From DASZZV01 sp035544835 (GTDB taxonomy: Bacteria; Acidobacteriota; Thermoanaerobaculia; Gp7-AA8): a stretch of 22,048 bases of DNA. The stretch covers positions 1 through 22,048 of the forward strand of contig DASZZV010000359.1 of the NCBI GenBank assembly GCA_035544835.1, in the 5' to 3' direction. This document shows, piece after piece, positions 1-7,355 of the stretch (its first letter is position 1; every line of letters begins with the position of its first letter). Position numbers and translations under genes: made by a program. A model generated the notes under the pieces. It was not told the DNA's origin, did not search any database, and saw only the letters and a list, made by a program, of their open reading frames with translations.

Positions 1-255
1 GGCGGTGCGGCTTTTTTCGAAGAGGAGTGGATCGGAAGGACGATTCGTTTCGGCGATGCTTCCGATGGGCCGGCCGTCGTCGTGTCGATGCCTGACATCC
101 GTTGCGTCATGATCAATCTGGATCCCGAGACAGCGGCGGCAGAGGCGGGACTGCTGAAGGCCGCCGTGCGGCTCAATCAGAATCGTGCCGGGGTTTATGC
201 CACCGTTGTCCGCACAGGTAACATCAGAGTGGGTGATGCGCTGTTCCTTTCGTGA
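1..255 (+). CDS. MOSC domain protein, C-terminal part (5' end outside window)
   Basis: An open frame runs from base 1 to a TGA at 253-255 and gives the last 84 residues of a protein. The segment has the look of the C-terminal half of a MOSC domain: an RC motif (RCVMINLDP, Cys35 of the visible part) followed by a polar stretch and the closing pattern GVYATVV-x5-IRVGDAL. MOSC domains carry a conserved cysteine and are known from molybdenum-cofactor sulfurases and mARC/YcbX-type proteins, where they handle sulfur or bind Mo cofactor. The substrate cannot be told from this fragment, and the N-terminal beta-barrel that often precedes MOSC would lie upstream. A hairpin terminator follows 3 bases after the stop. 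Family call fairly sure; exact function unknown. Confidence 0.8.
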   Translation, partial: GGAAFFEEEWIGRTIRFGDASDGPAVVVSMPDIRCVMINLDPETAAAEAGLLKAAVRLNQNRAGVYATVVRTGNIRVGDALFLS

Positions 256-258
256 CAG

Positions 259-285
259 GGACGTTCATGAAACGTCCGTGATTTT
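259..285 (+). terminator. Hairpin terminator between convergent genes
   Basis: GGACGTT (259-265) and AACGTCC (271-277) form a perfect 7-bp stem around the loop CATGA, followed by a short T run (TTTT within GTGATTTTC). It sits 3 bases after the MOSC stop codon, in the 67-bp gap between convergent genes. The T tract is weak, so termination may be partial. Confidence 0.55.
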
Positions 286-322
286 CATGCCCCTGGTGAT
301 GCTTCTCGTGTCCGGTCCGATG

Positions 323-3253
323 TTAATGGCCTGGAGCGACCTTATGAAGAAGTCTGGTCCTGATCGCTCTTCCGGTCATGGCGAGAAGCAGAAGCATCGT
401 AACGAGCGAGATTCCCGCGCCCTTCCTCGCGCCGGGAGCCGTGCAGGCCATCTCCACCGTGTGTGTTCCCGCCGGAAGAAAGACGCCGCGCAAGAGATAG
501 TCGGTCTGATGAATCGGCGTCTCGGCGCCGTCCACCGTGGCGATCCAGCCCGGGTAGTGGATCTCGCTGACGACGAGCATCGTGGGTTGCCGGCTGCTGG
601 CCTTGAGAACAATGCGATTCGGCTCGTACTTTACGATACGCACCGAGGAATCTGCGGGCAGCGGTTCGCCCGAAAGGGGAGGCACCTCCCGTGGATTCAA
701 TTCGACGAGCGCACTGCTCTGTGGATCGAACGCGGCGTTGCCGCTTCCGCGAATGCGGCGGAGGATCTCCGCTTTGTCGAGCGCTTCGACCTTCGTCACC
801 AGCCAGGCGCGCGGAAGAACCCGCAGGTTTTCAAGGATTGTGACCCCGTTTTTTTCGTGAACCGTTTTCCACTTCGTGGATGACGGTTCAGGAAGCGGTC
901 GCGATCGCTGTGTCACCGAATCATGGAGCGCGGCCTTCCACAGGCCCACCGAGGCGGTCGAGGCGATGTTGACGATGTCGACGCGATCGACGCGCAGGCG
1001 CTCGCCGAGATTGACGCGAGCGAGAAACCGATGGGACTCAAAGCTCCCTTGCGGATCGCCTGGGGCACTGTCGAAGATCGGCGCGCGCGCGTGGCGGACC
1101 GTCGCTTTCACATCCGCACGGTCATGAGCCCACTCCGAAGTATCGATTCCAGCCCGCAGATATCGCTCGATGAGATGACCGTCGACTCCGTGAATGGTGA
1201 GCCTGGCCACCGGTTCCCCCTGCGCAACCAGGCCCGAGTTCGCCATTGTGGTGACGAGCGCGAGTGTGTCGGCCTCGAGCCCCGAGGCGTGGAGGCTGAA
1301 CGCGACGAAGCGCGGGAGATCGACGGCCAGATCGGAGGAAGAGAAGGAGATCCCCGCCTTCTCGATCCGGGCCGCGGGGGGTACGGCGGAGAAATCGGCA
1401 TAGGAGGTAACGAATCGGACGTTGAGCAGGTCGAGGACTCGTGAGCTCGGATCGAGCAGCTCGGGGTTCGGGCTCACGAACGGCTCGGCATCGATATTCC
1501 CGCGCAGTGCCCAGCTATAGCGCTCCAGGATCAGCGATTCGTATCCATTGGCATCCTGAATTCCCGCAAGAGCGGTCCAGTTGACGGCATCGAGGTCGCG
1601 CACCGGCACCGAGGGAACTGCATAAGGGTGGGCACCTGAGTAGTTGCGTTCGTACGGACCGAGTTGCTTCTGCAGAATCCGAGTGGCCTCGCCGAAGGAG
1701 CTGAACTGCTCGGCTGTGACACTCCACGGCTCAGCGATCGGGCGCACCATCCATAGGAAGGGCTCGACGATGCAAGCGAGGCCGATTGTTGTGGCGAGAA
1801 GCGCCGTGCGTAACGAGCCCTCCGGAAGGCGGCAGAAGAGTCCCAGCGCGAGAATGATCGAGAGTGTGAAGCCGGTTTTCCATCCGAGATAGGGCCCATT
1901 CAGCTGTGTGATCGCATTATTGAGATCGCTGATCTGGTCAAGGCCGCTCTGGACAATCAGCCGGCCCCAGCCGAGAGTGAAGAACCCCGCCAGCAATACC
2001 GAGGCAGTTCCGATGAGGATGGTCGGCCATCGGGCGCCGTCATGTGGGAGTTTGCGGACCCTGCACTCCGCGGCGTCCCACCCGAAGGCTGCTAGAACGC
2101 CGATCGCGAACGTCCACTCCAGGGTGTGACGTGATGGGTAGCGGAACCGGCTCACGAACGGGAGCAGCCTATAGAGTCTGAAGAGCGGGGTGTGGTTGCC
2201 GAGGATGAGCAACCAGGCAACGATGGCCGCGACGAGCCAGAAAAAGATCTGCGGCCACTGGCGAGGGTGCCGAACCGCTGCCATGACGGCGATGATTGCC
2301 AGTCCGGCGGCCAGGAGCGGTACGTAGGTCGCCGAGTCCCAGTAATTGCCGAGCGGTTGAAGCAGTGAGTGCCAGGCGAACATCGGAGGGAAACTTCCCT
2401 CGCTGAAGCGTTCGGCTGGATAGGCGCGGCGAACGCTGAGGCTTGTGGCCGTCCATGTCTCCAGAATCTGGAATGCGGTCAATCCGATCGACAGAAGGAT
2501 CGATCCGGTGGCGATGGCCAGCGGCTGCCATCGAAAGCGTGGCTTCGCTGCGGATCCATAGTCATCGGGTGGGAAGAGTGTCAGAAACGCTCCATAGGCA
2601 ACTGCGAGCGACCCGGCGTAAAGAAACATCTGACCGCTACCGGCGAGAATGGACATCGTGTACGCGAAGGTCGACAGGAGCAAAGGCGGAAGGAAAGATC
2701 CTCGTCGCGCACGGGCGATACCGAGAAGGACGAGCGGCATCCATAGTGCCGAGTTGGCATGAACACCGGTCAGGCCGATTGGACTGAAGAGGAACCCGCT
2801 GTATCCGAAGACGAGTCCGCCGAGGACCGAGGCCAGAGGGCTTCGCCCCAACTCTCGTAAGAACGCGTAGGTGAAGATCGGCGCCAGGAAGTAGGGCGCG
2901 AGGATGTAGATCTGCTCGGCCCACGGGCCGGGTAGGAAGAGATAGCCCCAGGTGACCGGATAGCCGATGCCAAGCATGATCATGGAGAACATCGGGTAGC
3001 CGGACAAAATGTAGGGGGTCCAGAGTGGCAGCGCGCCGTTTCGGATCACCTCCCAGGCAACCATGCGCAGGGGATACAGCTGTCTGAGAGGATCGCCGAC
3101 GAGCAGGAACCGCCCGCCGAAGAGTGCCTTTCGAAAGACGACGGCGAAGAAGGCGATCATCACGACCAGCGGAATGATCTCCACCTTGCATTTCCGGAGG
3201 ACGAGCAAAGTCCATTGGCTGAATCGCGACATCGTCAACTTTTGTGAGCTCAT
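323..3253 (-). CDS. YfhO-family multi-pass membrane protein (GT-C-like)
   Basis: This 976-residue protein has many hydrophobic segments through about residue 510, a long soluble region and a last membrane helix near the C-terminus, which is the layout of the YfhO family. The first extracytoplasmic loop carries VGDPLRQLYP (Asp54), like the acidic motif of GT-C glycosyltransferases and related membrane proteins. The end, with YPGWIATVDG and LPAGTHTVE, is typical of YfhO C-terminal domains. Known YfhO proteins are implicated in adding sugars to cell-envelope polymers or lipids; the substrate here is unknown. ATG at 3253 was chosen; an in-frame ATG seven codons later is possible, and neither has a clear Shine-Dalgarno. 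The gene stands alone, converging on the MOSC gene. Confidence 0.85.
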   Translation of the reverse strand: MSSQKLTMSRFSQWTLLVLRKCKVEIIPLVVMIAFFAVVFRKALFGGRFLLVGDPLRQLYPLRMVAWEVIRNGALPLWTPYILSGYPMFSMIMLGIGYPVTWGYLFLPGPWAEQIYILAPYFLAPIFTYAFLRELGRSPLASVLGGLVFGYSGFLFSPIGLTGVHANSALWMPLVLLGIARARRGSFLPPLLLSTFAYTMSILAGSGQMFLYAGSLAVAYGAFLTLFPPDDYGSAAKPRFRWQPLAIATGSILLSIGLTAFQILETWTATSLSVRRAYPAERFSEGSFPPMFAWHSLLQPLGNYWDSATYVPLLAAGLAIIAVMAAVRHPRQWPQIFFWLVAAIVAWLLILGNHTPLFRLYRLLPFVSRFRYPSRHTLEWTFAIGVLAAFGWDAAECRVRKLPHDGARWPTILIGTASVLLAGFFTLGWGRLIVQSGLDQISDLNNAITQLNGPYLGWKTGFTLSIILALGLFCRLPEGSLRTALLATTIGLACIVEPFLWMVRPIAEPWSVTAEQFSSFGEATRILQKQLGPYERNYSGAHPYAVPSVPVRDLDAVNWTALAGIQDANGYESLILERYSWALRGNIDAEPFVSPNPELLDPSSRVLDLLNVRFVTSYADFSAVPPAARIEKAGISFSSSDLAVDLPRFVAFSLHASGLEADTLALVTTMANSGLVAQGEPVARLTIHGVDGHLIERYLRAGIDTSEWAHDRADVKATVRHARAPIFDSAPGDPQGSFESHRFLARVNLGERLRVDRVDIVNIASTASVGLWKAALHDSVTQRSRPLPEPSSTKWKTVHEKNGVTILENLRVLPRAWLVTKVEALDKAEILRRIRGSGNAAFDPQSSALVELNPREVPPLSGEPLPADSSVRIVKYEPNRIVLKASSRQPTMLVVSEIHYPGWIATVDGAETPIHQTDYLLRGVFLPAGTHTVEMACTAPGARKGAGISLVTMLLLLAMTGRAIRTRLLHKVAPGH

Positions 3254-3364
3254 TGCGCCGGCGATGAATCCCGATACGAAACGTTCGGCGGCTCGGGCAT
3301 CATGCGGTAAGTATAGGGAACGGAACCGAGGCCAGAGGCGTTGGGACGGAGCAGATGATCGAGA

Positions 3365-3835
3365 TCAGTGTTGGCTCTTCCAGTAGTCGCGGAAAGCGCG
3401 CAAGCGCGGTAACGACTCGCGGTCCTTGGCCCGGTTCGCAGCCACCTTGCTGGCGATGATGTCGTCGGGGTGACAGACCGGGAAGTGTTCCACCTCGACA
3501 CGGCGCGCCCAGGCGTCGTCGAATCGCTCGATTCCATCCGGAGCAAAGACCAGGTCGAGATCGAAAGGACCGTTCTTTAGTTGCACGAAATCCTTCCCGC
3601 TCAGGATCTCTGACGCTTGATCATCGGTGAGGGCAAATCCGAGATCACGCAGCGCAACGACCAGGGCCGAACAATTCTCCTGCGACTTGTCGAGGAACAG
3701 ATCCGCATCCTGCGTTGTATCGGGAAAGCCGAGGAGAATTGCGCCGGACTTGCCGATGAACAGATAGCGGATGTCGTGACGGGCGAAGACGTCACGGATC
3801 TCTTCGGCCTGCCGGTATTCGAACGCCGCGGCCAT
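3365..3835 (-). CDS. MNT-type nucleotidyltransferase (DUF6036/AbiEii-like)
   Basis: The 156-residue protein has the minimal nucleotidyltransferase core: GKSGAILLG (residues 28-36) in place of the usual GG/GS-x-A loop, the metal-binding pair in DADLFLD (Asp43, Asp45) and a third acidic residue in FDLDLVF (Asp92 or Asp94). Near the C-terminus, ASKVAANRAKDRESL (Lys130, Arg135, Lys137, Asp138) matches the helix found in AbiEii/DUF6036-type enzymes. Its ATG directly abuts the TAG of the upstream small gene (TAGATG), so the two are probably translationally coupled. Related enzymes serve as toxins or antitoxins that nucleotidylate or AMPylate RNA or proteins. A role in a toxin-antitoxin pair is inference; the catalytic residues appear intact. 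Confidence 0.8.
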   Translation of the reverse strand: MAAAFEYRQAEEIRDVFARHDIRYLFIGKSGAILLGFPDTTQDADLFLDKSQENCSALVVALRDLGFALTDDQASEILSGKDFVQLKNGPFDLDLVFAPDGIERFDDAWARRVEVEHFPVCHPDDIIASKVAANRAKDRESLPRLRAFRDYWKSQH

Positions 3836-4105
3836 CTATCTTCCGAATCCGAGCCACTCCGGAAGATTGGCCTCGCACCAGGCGCGGTAGTCGGCCATCG
3901 TTTCGAATGCGCGAAACGGAGCATCGTCGAGGACTGGCTTGTAGGTTCGGATGAAGGCGTACTTAACGCGCTGTGCCAACGGACGGCGCGCCGCTGCTTC
4001 GAACTCTTCGATCCACTGCTGGTGCACGGTAGCTGGCGCCGATTGGTCCATTGCTCGATTGTATCGCTCCACGAACCTCGATCGTCTGAGGAGTGTATGA
4101 AACAA
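3836..4105 (-). CDS. Small protein coupled to nucleotidyltransferase, possible TA partner
   Basis: I do not recognise a named domain in this 89-residue protein. The C-terminal half (DDAPFRAFETMADYRAW then NLPEWLGFGR) is compact, rich in aromatic and acidic residues and looks like a conserved family. There is no helix-turn-helix and no HEPN R-x4-6-H motif. The start chosen is TTG at 4105 because AAGGAG lies 8 bases upstream; an in-frame ATG at 4051 would give 71 residues but has no ribosome site at proper distance. Its stop touches the start of the nucleotidyltransferase gene, so the two form an operon and the small protein is made first, an arrangement common for antitoxins. That role is inferred from order only. 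Confidence 0.65.
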   Translation of the reverse strand: MFHTLLRRSRFVERYNRAMDQSAPATVHQQWIEEFEAAARRPLAQRVKYAFIRTYKPVLDDAPFRAFETMADYRAWCEANLPEWLGFGR

Positions 4106-4113
4106 GCTCGCTT

Positions 4114-4119
4114 CTCCTT
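4114..4119 (-). promoter_or_regulatory. Shine-Dalgarno deciding a TTG start
   Basis: On the minus strand this reads AAGGAG, 8 bases before TTG at 4105. It is the best ribosome site for the two-gene module and favours the longer 89-residue form of the small protein over the ATG at 4051. Confidence 0.6.
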
Positions 4120-4166
4120 ACTGCCCCAACCCATCTGCTACCATCCCTCGATTCCCAAGGCCGTGC

Positions 4167-4171
4167 GGAGG
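4167..4171 (+). promoter_or_regulatory. Shine-Dalgarno deciding a TTG start
   Basis: GGAGG followed by a 5-base spacer precedes TTG at 4177. This places the start of the M28 protein directly at its signal peptide rather than at the GTG at 4093, which would add 28 residues with no ribosome site and would overlap the divergent gene. Confidence 0.65.
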
Positions 4172-4176
4172 TTTCC

Positions 4177-7140
4177 TTGAAGTCTCGGTTCATCGCTCTC
4201 TCGATTCTCTTTGGTGTTATTGCTTGTCCTTTTCTTCGCGGCGACGCGCCATCCGAGGGGGCAAAGGGGGCCCGGCGGTTTCAGGAAGACATCAATGTCC
4301 TGGCCAGCGACGCTATGGAAGGTCGCGGCGTCGGAACTGCGGGCCAGGGCAAGGCTGCCGACTTCATCGAGGCGCGGCTCCGCAAGATCGGTCTGCAGCC
4401 GGCATTCGTGAAGAGCTTCCGTCAGTCCTTTCCCATCAAGACGGGTGTGGCTCTCGTCACCGGAAATCGCCTGAATGGAATCGGCGATGACGACTGGATT
4501 CCGCTAGGTTTTTCCAGTGCAGCCAGCTTCAGGGGAGAGCTGGCATTCGTCGGATACGGGATCACGGCAGCCCCGATCGGCTACGACGATCTGGCCGGCG
4601 TCGACCTGCACGGCAAGGTCGCGCTCATGCTGCGCTATGAGCCGCAGGAGCGGGACGAAGCCTCACCTTTCGACGGCCGGCGCCCCAGTCGATGGTCCTC
4701 GATCCGCTACCGCGTGCATCAGGCCCGGGAGCGGGGAGCGGTGGCCGTCATCTTCGTCACCGGCCCGCTGCAGGACGAGGAAAAGAACAAGGTCCCGCCG
4801 CTCTTCAACGACGGTCCGGAAAGTCCCGCCGGACTCCCCGTCATTCAGGTAAAAACATCTGTCGCCGAGAGCTGGCTGAATCGACTGAAGGTCAACCTGC
4901 GTACCTTCCAGGAGAATGTCGATCGAGACCTGACCCCGCGGTCGATCGATCACACCGGAATCGTCATCGATGGCTCGGTCGCTTTGAAGAACACCTTCGC
5001 CGAATCACAGAACGTCGTCGGAGTCATTCCCGGCCAAGGCTCTCTCGGGAGCGAAGTCGTCGTGGTCGGCGCACACTACGACCACCTTGGTATGGGCGGC
5101 CAGGGATCGATGAAACCGAACGTCCACGCCATTCATAACGGCGCCGACGACAACGCCTCTGGTGTGGTCGCCGTTCTCCATGCCGCAGAGTCTGTGGTGC
5201 GCGATCTGTCGCGATCGGCCAACCACCGCACCGTCGTCGTGGCGCTCTTCGCCGGCGAAGAGGTCGGTCTGGCCGGGTCGTCATTCCTCGTCGATCACTT
5301 CCCCTTCGACTTGAAACGAGTCGTGGCCATGGTGAATCTCGACATGGTCGGTCGCCTTCGGGACAACCGCTTCGTGGCCATGGGGGCGGAGTCCGCGCCT
5401 GAGTGGAGTGCAGCCCTTCAACGCATCGCGGCCCAGCAGCACATCGACGTAACCACCCGCGGTGATGGCTACGGTCCGTCCGATCAGACCAGCTTTTACG
5501 CGCAGCGGATCCCGGTGATCCATCTCTTTACCGGGAGTCACGCCGAGTACCACACGCCTGAGGACGACCCGTCGACCATCAATGCCGAGGGAGGAGAGCG
5601 TATGGCGCACTTCACAGCCTCGGTTGTCGAGGAGCTCGCTTCGGGCCAGCTGACGCCGACCTACGCCCGCGCGCAGTCGGCGCCGGCCATGGAGGGCGAC
5701 AGCCGCGGCTACGGCGCCTACCTCGGCACTGTTCCCGACTATCGGGCCATGGAGCAATCGAACGGCGGCGTTCTTCTCGCCGACGTTCGTCCGGGCGGTC
5801 CCGCCGAGCGGGCCGGCATTCGCGGCGGCGACCGCATCCTGGAGATGGCCGGAACGACCATCAGCAACCTCTACGACATGAGTTTTGCGCTTCAGGACCA
5901 CAAACCGGGAGAAACGATCGACGTCGTCGTGATGCGAAAAGGTGATCGTGTGACGTTGCGGGCGACGCTCGGTGACCGTAAAACGATGGGCTCCCCGCAG
6001 GCATCCCCTCCTCAGGCAGCGCCGGCGACCCCTAACACTCCAGTGATGCCGACGCCGGCTGCCTCACCTCACGATGCGCCGCCGCCCAGCTCCTCCTCTT
6101 CGGAATTCACGTTGCCAAAGTTCTATGAGAATCGCCCCGGCCCGAAGTTCACGATCAAGGCCGGACGTCCCTGGGAGCACCCCGTCGACGGAGAAAAGCA
6201 TCTCACCGAGATCCGTCAGTTGACCTTCGGAGGAGAGAATGCCGAGGGCTACTTCAGTCCCGACGGAAAGCAGTTGATTTACCAATACACACCGAAGGGC
6301 GGGACGTGCGATCAGGAGTATCTGCTCGATCTCGGGACTGGCGAATCAAAACGGGTTTCCAGCGGAAAGGGGCGTACGACCTGCGGCTATTTCGACTGGC
6401 CGGAAGGCGATCGGATCATCTATTCGTCGACCGAGGCTGCCGGCGAAGCCTGTCCGCCTCCGCCGGACCGGTCACATGGATACACCTGGGCCGTGTATCC
6501 CTCCTATGACATTTACGAGGCTGCTCCGGATGGCTCGGGAGCGAAGCGCCTCACCAGCACGCCCGGCTACGACGCCGAGGCGACGTGGTGCCACCGCGGT
6601 GGGAAGATGGTGTTCACTTCGTCGAGAGACGGCGACCTCGAGCTCTATGAGATGGACGAGGCCGGGAATGTACGCAGGTTGACGAATAGTCCTGGCTATG
6701 ACGGCGGTGCTTTTTTCAGCCCTGACTGCTCGGAGATCGTCTGGCGTGCCAGCAGGCCGACCGGAGTGAAGCTCGACGAATACCGGCAATTGCTCTCACA
6801 GGGTCTGGTTCGGCCCACGACCATGGATCTGTTCGTCATGAAGGCCGATGGAACGGATCAGCGCCAGATCACATCCAACGGCGCGGCGAATTTCGGTCCG
6901 TACTTCCTGCCCGACGGCAAGCGAATCATTTACGCCTCCAATGCCGGAACGAACCCGCGGGAGTTCGACCTTTATGTGATCAGCAAAGAGGGTGGCGAGC
7001 CGGAGCGGATTACTTTCGCCGAGGGGTTCGATGGATTCCCGATGTTCAGTCCCGATGGAATCTATCTGGTCTGGGCATCGAATCGCGCCGACGTGGCGAG
7101 TCATGAGACAAATCTGTTCATGGCCAGGTGGATGCCGTAG
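4177..7140 (+). CDS. Secreted M28 metallopeptidase with PDZ and PD40 beta-propeller
   Basis: The product is 987 residues from the TTG start and opens with a signal peptide (KSRFIALSILFGVIACPFL). A PA-like region (about 100-250) precedes the M28 zinc peptidase core. By comparison with Aeromonas aminopeptidase, the ligands are His300 (AHYDH), Asp325 (GADDNASG), Glu362, Asp389 (NLDMVG) and His459 (EYHTPED), with Glu361 as general base. All are present, so it should be an active di-zinc aminopeptidase. A PDZ domain follows (about 510-603), then a Pro/Ala/Ser-rich linker (605-648) and a TolB-like propeller with repeated PD40 motifs (FSPDGK, FLPDGK, FSPDGI) to the end. It probably acts in the periplasm or outside the cell on peptides. 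Full M28-PDZ-propeller fusion is uncommon; cellular role unknown. Confidence 0.9.
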   Translation: MKSRFIALSILFGVIACPFLRGDAPSEGAKGARRFQEDINVLASDAMEGRGVGTAGQGKAADFIEARLRKIGLQPAFVKSFRQSFPIKTGVALVTGNRLNGIGDDDWIPLGFSSAASFRGELAFVGYGITAAPIGYDDLAGVDLHGKVALMLRYEPQERDEASPFDGRRPSRWSSIRYRVHQARERGAVAVIFVTGPLQDEEKNKVPPLFNDGPESPAGLPVIQVKTSVAESWLNRLKVNLRTFQENVDRDLTPRSIDHTGIVIDGSVALKNTFAESQNVVGVIPGQGSLGSEVVVVGAHYDHLGMGGQGSMKPNVHAIHNGADDNASGVVAVLHAAESVVRDLSRSANHRTVVVALFAGEEVGLAGSSFLVDHFPFDLKRVVAMVNLDMVGRLRDNRFVAMGAESAPEWSAALQRIAAQQHIDVTTRGDGYGPSDQTSFYAQRIPVIHLFTGSHAEYHTPEDDPSTINAEGGERMAHFTASVVEELASGQLTPTYARAQSAPAMEGDSRGYGAYLGTVPDYRAMEQSNGGVLLADVRPGGPAERAGIRGGDRILEMAGTTISNLYDMSFALQDHKPGETIDVVVMRKGDRVTLRATLGDRKTMGSPQASPPQAAPATPNTPVMPTPAASPHDAPPPSSSSSEFTLPKFYENRPGPKFTIKAGRPWEHPVDGEKHLTEIRQLTFGGENAEGYFSPDGKQLIYQYTPKGGTCDQEYLLDLGTGESKRVSSGKGRTTCGYFDWPEGDRIIYSSTEAAGEACPPPPDRSHGYTWAVYPSYDIYEAAPDGSGAKRLTSTPGYDAEATWCHRGGKMVFTSSRDGDLELYEMDEAGNVRRLTNSPGYDGGAFFSPDCSEIVWRASRPTGVKLDEYRQLLSQGLVRPTTMDLFVMKADGTDQRQITSNGAANFGPYFLPDGKRIIYASNAGTNPREFDLYVISKEGGEPERITFAEGFDGFPMFSPDGIYLVWASNRADVASHETNLFMARWMP

Positions 7141-7250
7141 GGGCGACGGTGAGGCCGGGGGTGGCTCGGCGGTCATTTGCAAAAAGGGGCGGGCGAGGGC
7201 GTAACGGGCAAGTCCATAATCTAACGTTGTTGTCCGTGTACTTACACGCA

Positions 7251-7256
7251 AAGGAG
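7251..7256 (+). promoter_or_regulatory. Shine-Dalgarno of the probable original start (ATG 7262)
   Basis: AAGGAG followed by TGGTG precedes ATG at 7262, which begins a signal-peptide-like MNVRFVILAG. That frame does not match the long downstream ORF, which is open only from 7281 in the next frame, pointing to a frameshift between roughly 7285 and 7320. Confidence 0.55.
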
Positions 7257-7355
7257 TGGTGATGAACGTTCGCTTCGTGATCTTGGCTGGACGGTCCGAT
7301 TCTGCCACCAAGCGGCTCCACTCTGGTTACCGTCGTCGACACCGTCAAGCCGCCA

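Noticed and set aside
185..883. 232-codon plus-strand ORF
   Set aside because: Antisense to the YfhO gene and overlapping the MOSC 3' end; its protein is Arg/His-rich without family features.
3836..4105. HEPN toxin partner of the MNT nucleotidyltransferase
   Set aside because: No R-x4-6-H motif, and the protein is shorter than HEPN domains.
4093..4176. 28-residue N-terminal extension of the M28 protein from GTG 4093
   Set aside because: No ribosome site, overlap with the divergent gene, and the signal peptide begins right at TTG 4177.
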